A DNA stretch of 37,311 nt from Curvibacter sp. GWA2_64_110. GTDB lineage: Bacteria > Pseudomonadota > Gammaproteobacteria > Burkholderiales > Burkholderiaceae_C. A program made the position numbers and the translations under genes. Below the pieces are notes generated by a model. It ran no database searches. It saw nothing but the letters and a program-made list of their open reading frames with translations, and had not been told where the DNA came from. Location: positions 1-37,311 of the forward strand of contig MGPC01000004.1 of the NCBI GenBank assembly GCA_001797315.1, written 5' to 3'. How positions within the stretch are numbered: the first letter of the stretch is position 1; each line of letters begins with the position of its first letter. This document shows positions 15,284 through 25,164 of the stretch, in pieces.

Positions 15284-16654
15284 ATGGCCCGCAACACGCA
15301 AGTCACCGCCGACCACAACGCCCCCGCCGTCACCCAGACCCTGGCCCGTTTTGTCGCCAGCCATCCTTCGCGCGGCTGGAGCGACGCGGTGGACCACGAA
15401 GCCCACCGCACCTTCATGAACTGGCTGGGTTGCGCCGTCGGCGCCGCGCAGCACGAGTCGGCCCACGCCGCGCTCGGGGCCGTGAACCTGCTGCAGCCCG
15501 CGCAGCAGGCCAGCGTGCTGGGCCGTAATGAGAAGGTGGACATGGCCAGTGCCGCGCTGGTCAACGGCATCACCTCGCACACCTTCGACTTCGACGACAC
15601 GCATCTGAAGACCATCATCCACCCGGCCGGTCCGGTGGCATCAAGCGTGCTGGCGCTGGCCGAGCACAAGGGTTTGAGCGGCCGTGCCGTGGTCGACGCG
15701 CTGGTGCTGGGCATCGACGTCTCCTGCCGCGTGGGCAACACCATGTACCCCGAACACTACGACCGCGGCTGGCACATCACCGGCTCCACCGGCATGCTGG
15801 GCGCGGCCGCCGGCTGCGCGCGCCTGCTGGGCCTGGACGAACACAAGACCGCCATGGCGCTGGGCATCGCGGCCTCGCAGCCCATCGGCATGCGCGAGCA
15901 GTTCGGCACCATGACCAAGCCTTTCCACCCGGGCGGCGCCGCACGCGCCGGCCTCATGTCGGCCTTGCTGGCCAGCCAGGGCTTCACGTCTAGCCCCAAG
16001 GCGCTGGAAGCGCCGCGCGGCATGATCCAGACCATCTCCACCAAGTACGACTGGAACGAGATCAGCGATGCGCTGGGCCAGCGCTTCGAGATCTCCTTCA
16101 ACAGCTACAAGCCGTTTGCCTGCGGCATCGTGATCCATCCCAGCATCGACGCCTGCAGCCAGCTGCGCGCCCAAGGCGTCACGGCCGAACAGGTGGAGCG
16201 CATCGAACTCAAGGTGCACTCGCTGGTACTGGAACTCACCGGCAAGAAGGAGCCGGCCGATGGCCTGCAAGGCAAGTTCAGCGTCTATCACGGCTGCGCC
16301 TGCGGTCTGATCTTCGGCAAGGCCGGTGAGGACCAATACGCCGACGACATCGTCAACCGTCCCGACATGGTGGCGCTGCGCCGCAAGGTGGTGGCCACGG
16401 TGGACGACAGCATCGACGAGGCCAGCGCCGACGTGACCGCCGTGCTGAAAGACGGCCGCCGCGTGCATGTGTTTGTGAAGCACGCCATCGGCTCGCTGGA
16501 AAATCCGATGACCGACGCCATGCTGGAAACCAAGTTCCACGACCTGGCCGACCCGGTGATCGGCAAGGCCAAGGCCAGCGGGCTGATTGCGGCTTGCTGG
16601 AAGCTTGGCAGCATGGCCGACGTGCGGCAGCTCACGGCACTGGCGCGGCCCTGA
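15284..16654 (+). CDS. MmgE/PrpD-family protein
   Basis: A 456-residue member of the family of 2-methylcitrate dehydratase (PrpD), cis-aconitate decarboxylase and related enzymes. The active-site region HTFDFDDTH (99-107) and the following IIHP (111-114) are intact, as are GWHITGSTGMLGAAAGCARL and the MTKPFHPGGAARAG segment that supplies His/Lys at the active site. The enzymes dehydrate or decarboxylate tri- and dicarboxylates in the cytoplasm. It follows the second Bug gene by 100 bases, a gap with a palindrome and no Shine-Dalgarno sequence near the ATG, so it may have its own promoter. PrpB/PrpC genes are absent, so this is probably not the methylcitrate cycle. Confidence 0.88.
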   Translation: MARNTQVTADHNAPAVTQTLARFVASHPSRGWSDAVDHEAHRTFMNWLGCAVGAAQHESAHAALGAVNLLQPAQQASVLGRNEKVDMASAALVNGITSHTFDFDDTHLKTIIHPAGPVASSVLALAEHKGLSGRAVVDALVLGIDVSCRVGNTMYPEHYDRGWHITGSTGMLGAAAGCARLLGLDEHKTAMALGIAASQPIGMREQFGTMTKPFHPGGAARAGLMSALLASQGFTSSPKALEAPRGMIQTISTKYDWNEISDALGQRFEISFNSYKPFACGIVIHPSIDACSQLRAQGVTAEQVERIELKVHSLVLELTGKKEPADGLQGKFSVYHGCACGLIFGKAGEDQYADDIVNRPDMVALRRKVVATVDDSIDEASADVTAVLKDGRRVHVFVKHAIGSLENPMTDAMLETKFHDLADPVIGKAKASGLIAACWKLGSMADVRQLTALARP

Positions 16655-16680
16655 GCGCTTGCCAGGTCAGCCCGGCTGCA

Positions 16681-17280
16681 TCAGACGCCGGCGATGACGG
16701 CTTCTATTTCGGCAAACGTTCTGGCGACTTCGTGCGTGTGGATCTGCACGCCAAGCTGGCGCGCGATCTGGGATGCAGAAAATATGCCAAGAAGATATTG
16801 TTTTCCGTCCTGACCCTGGCCGATGACGATGGCGTGGGCCCTGCCGTCCGATTTCAGCGTGGCGACGATGTCTCCCACGGAAGCTTTCCTCACGTCTTCA
16901 ATGGCCAGGGCTTCCACCCTGTCAACAGGCACCATCACGTCGGCGACCCGCAGCTCGCCGCGTCTGGATTGCTGCTTTTGGGCGACCAGAACGGGTTTTT
17001 CACCCAGGATGTCCGTGGTGGTGACCAGGCCGGCGATCTGCTTGTTCATGCCGACCACGATCAGCAACCTGACCCCGCGCACCAGCATGGAGTGATTGGC
17101 TTCCTCCAGCGTTGCCTCTGCATTGATGGTGGCAGACGGTACCTGCGACAGATCCGTCATGACCAGCGTCGCGTCCGAGTCGACCGTCACCGCGGGCGGG
17201 TTGAATGCCTCGAAGAGGTAACAACCCGAGGCCGCAACGGCCATCTTGGCCAAGGGTCGATAGTCAAGACTTTCGTTCAT
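16681..17280 (-). CDS. CBS-domain-pair protein
   Basis: A 199-residue cytoplasmic protein with two CBS domains: about residues 42-95 (VPSATINAEATLEEAN... IAGLVTTTDILGE) and 110-185 (VADVMVPVDRVEAL... LLGIFSASQIARQLG). CBS pairs bind adenosine nucleotides and regulate other proteins. No enzymatic or membrane domain is attached, so this is a stand-alone sensor whose partner cannot be named from the neighbourhood. GAGGTGG lies about 6 bases upstream of the ATG. It converges on the MmgE/PrpD gene and diverges from uppP across a structured 243-base gap. Confidence 0.85.
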   Translation of the reverse strand: MNESLDYRPLAKMAVAASGCYLFEAFNPPAVTVDSDATLVMTDLSQVPSATINAEATLEEANHSMLVRGVRLLIVVGMNKQIAGLVTTTDILGEKPVLVAQKQQSRRGELRVADVMVPVDRVEALAIEDVRKASVGDIVATLKSDGRAHAIVIGQGQDGKQYLLGIFSASQIARQLGVQIHTHEVARTFAEIEAVIAGV

Positions 17281-17357
17281 GGTGCCACCTCACGAAGTTG
17301 AAACGCTGCCAGCTGCAAAAACCATGCATTGCCATGCAAATTTGGTGCCACAAGCTC

Positions 17358-17464
17358 GCCATCCGGTCCCGATGGCAAGACCTGTTCAGGGTAGTGGTCC
17401 GGGTGGGCGACGTCGTCCGTAGAAATACGGATGAATGAGGCGCCATGACGGCTTTCCCGTCATG
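17358..17464 (+). other. Cluster of three hairpins upstream of uppP
   Basis: Three perfect inverted repeats lie in the gap between the CBS gene and uppP: GCCATC/GATGGC (17358-17376, 7-base loop), TCCGTA/TACGGA (17416-17431) closing a GAAA tetraloop, and CATGACGG/CCGTCATG (17444-17464, 5-base loop). None has a U-tract, so they are not ordinary terminators. A structured 5' leader for uppP or a small RNA are possibilities. The strand is assigned by analogy with uppP only. Confidence 0.35.
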
Positions 17465-17523
17465 AACGTGCCCGGCTCGTGCCCCAACGCCAGCGATAAT
17501 CCAGCGTCTTAACGGGAGTACAC

Positions 17524-18357
17524 GTGGATATCACCTTGCTGATCAAGGCCGCCCTCATGGGCGTGGTCGAGGGCCTGACCGAGTTCCTGCCGATCTCATC
17601 AACCGGCCACCTGATCCTGGCCGGCGCGTTGCTGGGCTTCGACGACGACAAGGCCAAGGTGTTCGACATCGCGATCCAGACCGGCGCCATCCTGGCGGTG
17701 ATCCTGGTCTACTGGCAGAAGATCCGCGACACCGTGGTGGCGTTGCCGACGCAGAAACAGGCACAGCAGTTCGCGCTCAACGTGCTGATCGCCTTCGTGC
17801 CGGCGGTGCTGCTGGGCCTGCTGTTCGGCAAGGCGATCAAGGCGCACCTGTTCACGCCGGTGGTGGTGGCCAGCACCTTCATCCTCGGCGGCTTCATCAT
17901 CCTGTGGGCGGAAAAGCGGCAGGCCAATGCGGCCACCGCGCCGCGCATCCTCGATGTGGATGCGATGAGCTGGAAAGATGCGGTGAAGGTCGGGCTGGTG
18001 CAGTGCCTGGCCATGGTGCCGGGCACCAGCCGCAGCGGCGCCACCATCATCGGCGGCATGCTGCTGGGCCTGTCGCGCAAGGCGGCGACCGACTTCTCTT
18101 TTTACCTGGCCATTCCGACGCTGATCGGCGCCGGCGCCTACAGCCTGTACAAGGAGCGCGCGCTGCTGTCGATGGCCGACCTGCCGCTGTTCGGCGTCGG
18201 CTTGCTGTTTTCCTTCATCAGCGCCTGGCTGTGCGTGCGCTGGTTGTTGCGCTTCATCTCCAGCCACAACTTCAACGGCTTTGCCTGGTACCGCATCGTG
18301 TTCGGTTTCGTTGTGCTGGCCACGGCCTGGAGCGGCGTGGTGCAGTGGACGGCCTGA
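17524..18357 (+). CDS. uppP: Undecaprenyl-diphosphatase
   Basis: A 277-residue integral membrane enzyme (UppP/BacA) that dephosphorylates undecaprenyl pyrophosphate to recycle the lipid carrier for peptidoglycan and other envelope polymers; it can confer bacitracin resistance. The two active-site motifs are present: [14 protein letters not shown] (16-29) and PGTSRSGAT (166-174). About eight hydrophobic helices fit the family. The start is a GTG at 17524 with GGGAG 6 bases upstream; the next in-frame ATG is after the conserved N-terminus begins. A bidirectional terminator follows directly. Confidence 0.95.
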   Translation: MDITLLIKAALMGVVEGLTEFLPISSTGHLILAGALLGFDDDKAKVFDIAIQTGAILAVILVYWQKIRDTVVALPTQKQAQQFALNVLIAFVPAVLLGLLFGKAIKAHLFTPVVVASTFILGGFIILWAEKRQANAATAPRILDVDAMSWKDAVKVGLVQCLAMVPGTSRSGATIIGGMLLGLSRKAATDFSFYLAIPTLIGAGAYSLYKERALLSMADLPLFGVGLLFSFISAWLCVRWLLRFISSHNFNGFAWYRIVFGFVVLATAWSGVVQWTA

Positions 18358-18374
18358 GTCTTTTCGGGCGCCGT

Positions 18375-18402
18375 AAAAAAGGCCGCAGTCTGCGGCCTTT
18401 TT
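18375..18402. terminator. Bidirectional intrinsic terminator between uppP and the hydrolase
   Basis: AAAAAA, then GGCCGC-AGTCT-GCGGCC (up to 8 bp if the loop closes further), then TTTTT. It has a U-tract on both strands, so it serves uppP from the left and the mutS-hydrolase operon from the right, whose last stop is at 18412. Confidence 0.9.
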
Positions 18403-18411
18403 GTTGTGGCC

Positions 18412-19254
18412 TCAGTGGCCGTTGTGCTTCAGTTCGCGCACGCGCTGCAGGTTCAGCAGCGCGGCCTCGATGGCGGCGGCGGTGGCCACCGGTTGTTCCA
18501 TCGGGAACAGGTGCGAACCGTCGAGCATCATGATGCGGCCCTTGGTGACCTTCTCGGTCATGGCCATGCCGACCTGGCGCATTTCCACCGAGTGGCGCCC
18601 GCCGATGAAGGCCACCGGGCACTTGAGCGGGTGGCGCTTGAGCAGCCGGTCCAGGTTGTCGGGGATGGTGTTGTAGATCGCGGTTTCCACCGCGCGGTCG
18701 AAGCTCAGCACGCGCTTGCCGTCTTCGTCATGCATGCCGTGCTCGACGTAGTCGCGCAGCACCTGCGCATCCCAGTGGGCAAAGGCCTTCTTGTGGCGGA
18801 AGTGCTCGAAGGCGGTGTCGACGTCGGGCCAGCTGTTGCGGCGCTGGCGGCTGATGGCGCCGGGCGAGACGGCGCCGATGATCTGCGTGGTCTTGGCCAC
18901 GCTGACGCCGGTGGCGCGCCAGCCGCCCAGGATGGGCGAGTCGATCAGCAGCACCGCATTGGCCAGTTCCGGGTGGCGCGCGGCGGCCATCAGGCTCAGG
19001 AAGCCGCCGAGCGAGTGGCCGACCAGGAAGATTTGTTCACCGGTTTTCTGCTGATGGTCGGCCGCGAAATCGGCCAGCTGCTGCACCAGGTGCGGCCAGT
19101 TGCTGGTGACCGGGTAGCGTTCGTCGTGGCCGAACTTGTCCACCGCCTTGAGCTTGAAGCCGCGCCGGTGCAGCTCGCCGAACAGCACGCGGTAGGTGCT
19201 GGCCGGAAAGCTGTTGCCGTGCGAGAAGATGATGGTCGGCAGGTGGCTGTTCAT
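18412..19254 (-). CDS. Alpha/beta hydrolase coupled to mutS
   Basis: A 280-residue cytoplasmic alpha/beta hydrolase. The oxyanion strand is [15 protein letters not shown], the nucleophile S81 is in VGHSLGGF, and the His is H248 in DGSHLFPME. In the usual acid position ([12 protein letters not shown]) there is no Asp; E224 may take the role. Its ATG overlaps the mutS stop by ATGA, so it is translated with mutS. I know of no functional link to mismatch repair, and the substrate is unknown. Confidence 0.8.
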   Translation of the reverse strand: MNSHLPTIIFSHGNSFPASTYRVLFGELHRRGFKLKAVDKFGHDERYPVTSNWPHLVQQLADFAADHQQKTGEQIFLVGHSLGGFLSLMAAARHPELANAVLLIDSPILGGWRATGVSVAKTTQIIGAVSPGAISRQRRNSWPDVDTAFEHFRHKKAFAHWDAQVLRDYVEHGMHDEDGKRVLSFDRAVETAIYNTIPDNLDRLLKRHPLKCPVAFIGGRHSVEMRQVGMAMTEKVTKGRIMMLDGSHLFPMEQPVATAAAIEAALLNLQRVRELKHNGH

Positions 19255-21854
19255 GGTTTGGCTCCCAGTTTCTTGAGGACGTACAGCGCGTCCAGGGCTT
19301 CGCGCGGGCTCAAGGCGTCGGGGTCGATCTCGGCCAGTTTGCTCTCCAGCACGCTGGGGGCGTTTGCGGCTGCGGCCGGCGGCGGCGCAAACAGGTCGAC
19401 CTGGCTGTGTGCCTCCGAGGCATTGGCCTCCAGGTTCTCCAGCGCATGGCGCGCGTGGTTGACCACGGCGGCCGGCATGCCGGCCAGCCGTGCGACCTGG
19501 ATGCCATAGCTGCGGCTGGCCGGGCCGCTCTGGATCTCGTGCAGGAAGACGATGTCGTGGCCCGATTCGGTGGCGCTCACGTGCACGTTGACGGCGGCGT
19601 GGTGTTTGGCCGGAAACTCGGTGAGTTCGAAGTAGTGGGTGGCGAACAGCGTGAAGGCCTGCGTCTTGTCGTGCAGCTGGGTGGCAATGGCGCCGGCCAG
19701 CGCCAGGCCGTCGAAGGTGGAGGTGCCGCGGCCGATCTCGTCCATCAGCACCAGCGAGTTGGGCGTGGCAGCGTGCAGGATCTGCGCCGCCTCGGTCATC
19801 TCCAGCATGAAGGTGGACTGGGCGTTGGCCAGGTCGTCGGCGGCACCGATGCGGGTGTAGATGGCGTCGATCGGGCCGATGCGGCAGGCGGCGGCCGGCA
19901 CATAGCTGCCGATGGAGGCCAGCAGCACGATCAACGCCACCTGGCGCATGTAGGTCGATTTACCGCCCATATTGGGGCCGGTGATGATCTGCATGCGCTG
20001 CTTGACGCCCAGGCGCGTGTCGTTGGCGATGAAGGCACGGCTACCGGAGGGGCCTGCCTGCCCGCTGGTTTCCGCCAGCCGCGCCTGCACCACCGGGTGC
20101 CGGCCCTGGCTGATGTCGATGCAGGGCTCCAGGGCGAATTGCGGCGCGCTCCAGTCGAGCGTGAGCGAGCGCTCGGTCAAGGTGCAGAGGACGTCGAGCG
20201 CGGCCAGGGCCTTGGCGGTACGGGTGAGCGCGGGCACATGCGGTTGCAACTGGTCGAGCAGCTGTTCGTAGAGCCACTTCTCACGCGCCAGGGCACGCTC
20301 CTGCGCACTGAGTGCCTTGTCTTCGAAGGCTTTGAGTTCGGGCGTGATGAAGCGCTCGGCGTTTTTCAGCGTCTGGCGGCGGCGGTAGTCGTCCGGCACC
20401 TTGTCGATCTGGCCCTGCGTGACCTCGATGTAGAAGCCGTGCACCTTGTTGAACTGCACGCGCAGGTTGGCGATGCCGGTGCGCGCACGTTCACGCGTCT
20501 CGAGGTCGAGCAGGAAACCGTCGCAGTTGGTCTGGATGGCGCGCAGCTCGTCGAGATCGGCGTCGAAGCCGTCGTTGATGACGCCGCCGTCGCGCACCAG
20601 CGCCGCCGGCTCGGCCAGGATGGCGCGTTGCAGCAGCTCGGCACAACCGGCGGGCGGCTGCAGTTGTTCGGAGATTTGTGCCAAAAGTGCCGTCTGGCCA
20701 GACAGGACGGGCGCCAGCAGCTCCGTTTTTTGTAGCGTCTGCTGCAGCGCCACGAGTTCGCGCGGGCGCACCTGGCGCAACGCAATGCGCGCCGTGATGC
20801 GCTCCACGTCGCTGCAGCCCTTGAGCTGTTCGCGCAGGCGTTGCCAGGGGCCGGAACGAAGCGCTGTGATGGCGTCCAGTCGTTGCTGCGCCGGGCCGCG
20901 GTCGCGCTGCGGCTCCAGCAGCCAGTTCTTCAAGAGGCGGCTGCCCATGCCGGTCATGCAGGTGTCGAGCAGCGAGAACAGAGTGGGCGACTCTTCGCCG
21001 CGCAGGGTCTGCACCAGTTCCAGGTTGCGGCGCGTGGTCTGCGGCAGGTCGATCAGTTCGCCGCTGCGCTGCACGCGCACGCTGTGGATGTGGGTCAGGG
21101 GGCGGCCCTGGGTGTGCTCGGCATAGTCGAGCAGGGCGGCGGCGGCGGCGTGGGCCAGGGCGCAGTCCTGCGCGCCCCAACTGGCCAAGCTGGCCGCGCC
21201 CAGCAGTTCCAGCAGTTTGCGCTGGCCCAGGGCGCTGTCGAACGGCCACTCGGGGCGCAAGCTCAGGGACAGGCCGCTGGACTGGCGCAGCGCCTGCAGC
21301 CGCTGCTCGAAGGCCGGCGTGGTGCCGGCGCTGTAGAGCAGCTCGCCCGGGGCGATGCGCGCGATCCACTCGTCCAGTTCGTCCGGGCTGCACTCGGCCA
21401 GCTTGACCTCGCCCTGCGTCACGCTGAGCCAGGCCAGGCCGCACTGGTGGCGCGGGCCCTGGTGCACGGCCAGCAGCAGCGATTCGGACTTGTCGCTCAG
21501 CAGTGCGCTGTCGGTCAGGGTGCCGGGCGTGACCACGCGCACCACCTTGCGTTCCACCGGGCCCTTGGAGGCACCTACTTCGCCCACTTGCTCGCAAATG
21601 GCCACCGATTCGCCGAGCTTGATCAGGCGCGCCAGGTAGGTTTCGACCGCATGAAAGGGCACGCCGGCCATGATGACCGGCTTGCCGGCCGACTGGCCGC
21701 GCTGAGTGAGCGTGATGTCGAGCAGGCGGGCGGCGCGCTCGGCGTCGTCGTAGAACAGCTCGTAGAAATCGCCCATGCGGTAGAACACCAGCGTCTGGGG
21801 ATACCCGGCCTTGATGGCCAGGTACTGTTGCATCATGGGGGTCGGGGTATCCAA
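19251..21854 (-). CDS. mutS: DNA mismatch repair protein MutS
   Basis: An 867-residue mismatch-recognition ATPase. The mismatch-binding Phe-x-Glu is F30-Y31-E32 in [10 protein letters not shown], the connector, lever and clamp domains follow, and the ATPase has Walker [10 protein letters not shown] (about 624-632), Walker [17 protein letters not shown] and ATHYFELTE. Length is normal. The start is unusual: TTG at 21854 gives [12 protein letters not shown], matching the TPMMQQY that precedes the mismatch motif in other MutS; the first ATG (21836) would cut inside that conserved stretch, and an in-frame stop at 21897-21899 rules out a longer start. Neither has a clear Shine-Dalgarno sequence. 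It is first in an operon with the hydrolase. Confidence 0.96.
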   Translation of the reverse strand: MDTPTPMMQQYLAIKAGYPQTLVFYRMGDFYELFYDDAERAARLLDITLTQRGQSAGKPVIMAGVPFHAVETYLARLIKLGESVAICEQVGEVGASKGPVERKVVRVVTPGTLTDSALLSDKSESLLLAVHQGPRHQCGLAWLSVTQGEVKLAECSPDELDEWIARIAPGELLYSAGTTPAFEQRLQALRQSSGLSLSLRPEWPFDSALGQRKLLELLGAASLASWGAQDCALAHAAAAALLDYAEHTQGRPLTHIHSVRVQRSGELIDLPQTTRRNLELVQTLRGEESPTLFSLLDTCMTGMGSRLLKNWLLEPQRDRGPAQQRLDAITALRSGPWQRLREQLKGCSDVERITARIALRQVRPRELVALQQTLQKTELLAPVLSGQTALLAQISEQLQPPAGCAELLQRAILAEPAALVRDGGVINDGFDADLDELRAIQTNCDGFLLDLETRERARTGIANLRVQFNKVHGFYIEVTQGQIDKVPDDYRRRQTLKNAERFITPELKAFEDKALSAQERALAREKWLYEQLLDQLQPHVPALTRTAKALAALDVLCTLTERSLTLDWSAPQFALEPCIDISQGRHPVVQARLAETSGQAGPSGSRAFIANDTRLGVKQRMQIITGPNMGGKSTYMRQVALIVLLASIGSYVPAAACRIGPIDAIYTRIGAADDLANAQSTFMLEMTEAAQILHAATPNSLVLMDEIGRGTSTFDGLALAGAIATQLHDKTQAFTLFATHYFELTEFPAKHHAAVNVHVSATESGHDIVFLHEIQSGPASRSYGIQVARLAGMPAAVVNHARHALENLEANASEAHSQVDLFAPPPAAAANAPSVLESKLAEIDPDALSPREALDALYVLKKLGAKP

Positions 21855-21988
21855 AGGGTGTGCCTGGGTTGTGCAATTGCGGACAGGGGAGTGACTTTAT
21901 CAGTTCACCTCTGTGGCATTGGGGCAACTCCGGGGGCGGGCTGGTCCGGCAAGGCGGATGCATGGGGTAGGATTGCGCGCTGTTGGGC

Positions 21989-24900
21989 ATGAACAAGGAA
22001 CTCGCCACCTCCACCCGAAAACAGCGCAGACACCGCGAGTGGCTGGCGTTGTCCTTGGTGCTTTTGCTGGCGGCCGTCCTGCTGGGCATCATGATCTGGC
22101 AGGACCTGGAGAACACCAGCGACACCGAACGCGACCGCCTGCAGGTGCAGGCCCGGGTGGTGGACGAGTATCTGGAGCAGCTGCTCGGCGGCGTCAACAG
22201 TGCCCTGCAAGGCGTGCGCGAAGAATTGCCTCAGTGGCAGGGCATGGGCTTCGAGGAGCGAGCCTCCAGCCGGCTCAAGGCCCTGACCGATGCCATGCCC
22301 GGCGTGCGCTTCATGAGCATCGTGGACCAGGACGGTGTCATTCTGGCCAACAACGTGGAAGAACTGATCGGCGCTGACCGCAGTCAGCGCGAATTCTTCA
22401 AGACTGCACAGGCGAATCCTGATCCGGCGCGGCTGTACATCTCGGAACCCTATGTCGGTGCGCGCGGCGTGGCCAGCGTGATGGTGGGGCGGGTGCTGCT
22501 GCATGCCGACGGCAGCTTTGCCGGCCTGGTCTATGCCAAGCTCGACCCGGACTTCTTTGGCGTCGTCTTGCGCTCGGTACTGTATGCCGCCGACATGCGC
22601 TCGGCCCTGGCGACCCAGAGCGGGCAATTGTTTCTGCAGGTCGGCCGGGGCGTGCCGGCGGGCGGCGTCGAACTGAACCGGCCTGACTCCCTGTCGGTGC
22701 GGCATCTGCAAAGCGGCGCGGCCAGCAACTTCTACCGCGGCCAGAGTGCTGCCTCGGCCACGGACAACTTGGTGGCCTTGCGGACCATCCAGCCGGCCCG
22801 CTTTCAGGTCGACAAGCCGCTGGTGATCCAGGTCAGCCGCGACGTGTCGGCGGTCTACCTGGGCTGGTTCCAGCGCCTCTGGCTGGCGCTGTTCCTGTAC
22901 ACGGCGCTGGCCCTGACGTCCATGGCGGGTTTGCATCTGTTCCAGCGCCAGCGGCGCGCCCGCGAGCAGCTCTCGGCCGAGCAGGAAAAAGAGCGCCGCG
23001 CCAATGCCGAGCGGCTGGAGCTGGCCTTGAGCGGCGCCGAGCTGGGCCTGTGGGACCGCAACTTCTCCACCAATATCCGGACTTACAACGCACGCTGGAG
23101 CCAGATGCTGGGCTACGCGCCGGGCGAGATCGATCCCTCGGGCACGATGTGGCAGGAAATGCTGCACCCGGACGACCTGACCGCGGCCAGCGATGCCTTG
23201 GGGCAGCACATTCGCGGCGAGACCTCGTTTTTCGAGTCCGAGCACCGCCTGCGCCACAAGCTGGGCCACTGGGTCTGGATTCTGGCGCGCGGGCGCGTGG
23301 TCGAGCGCGACGAGGCGGGCATGCCGATGCGCATGGTGGGCACGCACATGGACATCACCGAGCGCAAGCGCGTGGAGGAGGGCATGCGCGAGAGTGAGAT
23401 GCGTTTCCGCAGCCTGACCGAACTGTCCTCCGACTGGTACTGGGAGATCGACGAGCAGTACCGCTTCACCCGCATCGACGGCAACCTGGAGGCCACCACC
23501 GGCCTGGCGCGCAACGACGACATCGGCCGCACGCGCTGGGACATTCCGGCCCTCAACATGAGCGAGGCGGCCTGGGAGGCGCACCGCGAGGTGCTGCGCG
23601 CGCACGAGGTGTTTCGCGACCTGGAACTGCAGCGCGTCGGGGGAGGCGGCAGCAGTGTCTGGGTCTCGATCAGCGGTATGCCTTTCTTCGATGACAAGGG
23701 GCATTTCCTCGGCTACCGCGGCGTCGGGCGCAACATCACGCAGCGCAAGCAGGTGGAGCAGCACATCGAGCAGCTGGCCTTCTTCGACGCCCTGACCGGG
23801 CTGCCCAACCGGCGCATGCTGACCGATCGCCTGACCAAGGCGTTGGCCACCGTGGCGCGCAGCCGCCGCCACGGCGCGCTGATCTTCATCGACCTGGACA
23901 ACTTCAAGGACCTCAACGACACCAAGGGCCACGACACCGGCGACCTGCTGTTGCGCCAGGTGGCGGCGCGCCTGCGCGACTGCGTGCGCGAGATCGACAC
24001 GGTGGCGCGGCTGGGCGGCGACGAGTTCGTGATCATGCTCGAGGAGCTCAGTCCCTATGCCGGCGAGGCCGCCTTCCAGGCCGAGGCCTCGGCCAAGAAG
24101 ATCCTGGTGGCGATCAACCAGCCGTTCGAGCTGCTGGGCCATTTCCACCACAGCACGCCCAGCATCGGCATTACCCTGTTCCACGACCAGCTGCAGAGCG
24201 TGGACGAGCTGCTCAAGCGCGCCGACCTGGCCATGTACCAGGCCAAGGCGGCCGGGCGCAATGCGCTGCGCTTTTTCGACCCCGGCATGCAGGCCGCAGC
24301 CACGGCGCGCGCGGCCCTGGAGGACGACCTGCGCCAGGGCCTGCAGCGCCAGGAGCTGCGGCTGCACTACCAGCCGGTGATCGACGAGAACGGTCTCACC
24401 ATCGGCGTCGAGGCGCTGGTGCGCTGGCAGCATCCGCAGCGCGGCCTGATCCTGCCGGGCGAGTTCATCGACCTGGCCGAAAAGACTGGCCTGATCATCC
24501 AGCTCGGCCAGTGGGTGCTGGAGGCGGCGTGTCAGCAACTGGTGGTCTGGTCGGCCGAGGCGGCCACGCGCGACCTGAGCATGGCCGTCAACGTCAGTGC
24601 GCGCCAGTTCCGCCAGAGCGACTTTGCCGAGCAGGTGCTCAGCCTGCTGCGCACCACGGGTGCCAATCCCTATCGCCTGAAGCTGGAGCTGACCGAGAGC
24701 ATGCTGCTGTCCGATGTGGAGGATGCGGTGCGCAAGATGCGCGAGCTGCGCTCCATCGGCGTGGGCTTCTCGCTCGACGACTTCGGCACCGGCTACTCCT
24801 CGCTGGCCTACCTCAAGCGCCTGCCGCTGGACCAGCTCAAGATCGACCAGTCCTTCGTGCGCGACGTGCTGACCGACCCGAACGACGCGGCCATCGTGCG

Positions 24901-25078
24901 CACCATCCTGGCGCTGGCGCGCAGCATGGACCTGATGGCGGTGGCCGAAGGCGTGGAGACCGAGGGCCAGCACCAGTTCCTTCTGGACAACGGCTGCTGG
25001 GCCTTCCAGGGCTACCTGTTCGGCCGGCCGGTGCCGGTGCATGAGCTCACGCTGCTGCAGGCCGAACAGGTCAAATGA
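21989..25078 (+). CDS. Membrane sensor diguanylate cyclase/phosphodiesterase (PAS-PAS-GGDEF-EAL)
   Basis: A 1029-residue protein controlling cyclic di-GMP. TM1 (about 18-38) and TM2 (about 291-318) enclose a roughly 250-residue periplasmic sensor with Cache-like wording (VDQDGVILANNVEELIGAD). Two PAS domains follow (about 340-460 and 465-590), then GGDEF (intact GGDEF at 676-680, with an RxxD inhibitory site, REID, five residues before) and EAL (EALVRW at 808, ELTES, DDFGTGYSS, AEGVETEG). Both catalytic cores look complete, so it may be bifunctional. The ATG at 21989 is chosen; a TTG at 21983 is possible. TAGGAT at 21968-21973 is a possible -10. It is paralogous to the next gene and divergent from mutS. 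Confidence 0.93.
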   Translation: MNKELATSTRKQRRHREWLALSLVLLLAAVLLGIMIWQDLENTSDTERDRLQVQARVVDEYLEQLLGGVNSALQGVREELPQWQGMGFEERASSRLKALTDAMPGVRFMSIVDQDGVILANNVEELIGADRSQREFFKTAQANPDPARLYISEPYVGARGVASVMVGRVLLHADGSFAGLVYAKLDPDFFGVVLRSVLYAADMRSALATQSGQLFLQVGRGVPAGGVELNRPDSLSVRHLQSGAASNFYRGQSAASATDNLVALRTIQPARFQVDKPLVIQVSRDVSAVYLGWFQRLWLALFLYTALALTSMAGLHLFQRQRRAREQLSAEQEKERRANAERLELALSGAELGLWDRNFSTNIRTYNARWSQMLGYAPGEIDPSGTMWQEMLHPDDLTAASDALGQHIRGETSFFESEHRLRHKLGHWVWILARGRVVERDEAGMPMRMVGTHMDITERKRVEEGMRESEMRFRSLTELSSDWYWEIDEQYRFTRIDGNLEATTGLARNDDIGRTRWDIPALNMSEAAWEAHREVLRAHEVFRDLELQRVGGGGSSVWVSISGMPFFDDKGHFLGYRGVGRNITQRKQVEQHIEQLAFFDALTGLPNRRMLTDRLTKALATVARSRRHGALIFIDLDNFKDLNDTKGHDTGDLLLRQVAARLRDCVREIDTVARLGGDEFVIMLEELSPYAGEAAFQAEASAKKILVAINQPFELLGHFHHSTPSIGITLFHDQLQSVDELLKRADLAMYQAKAAGRNALRFFDPGMQAAATARAALEDDLRQGLQRQELRLHYQPVIDENGLTIGVEALVRWQHPQRGLILPGEFIDLAEKTGLIIQLGQWVLEAACQQLVVWSAEAATRDLSMAVNVSARQFRQSDFAEQVLSLLRTTGANPYRLKLELTESMLLSDVEDAVRKMRELRSIGVGFSLDDFGTGYSSLAYLKRLPLDQLKIDQSFVRDVLTDPNDAAIVRTILALARSMDLMAVAEGVETEGQHQFLLDNGCWAFQGYLFGRPVPVHELTLLQAEQVK

Positions 25079-25164
25079 TGCGCCGGCATCTTCCTATACC
25101 ATGATGTTTCATGAGCGGATTTCCCTTGCCGAGGCTGCTTTCTTGGTTCATTCTCTGATTACGC

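Noticed and set aside
19407-20735. 442-codon plus-strand frame opposite mutS
   Set aside because: mutS is unmistakable on the other strand, and this frame has only Gly/Val/Arg/Gln-rich shadow sequence.
21905-25042. Open frame of over 1000 codons antisense to the first GGDEF-EAL gene
   Set aside because: Composition is low-complexity (Ala, Gln, His, Leu, Val) with no domain. Such shadows arise from the GC-rich third positions of the real gene, and a similar one lies opposite the paralogue (25981-28011).
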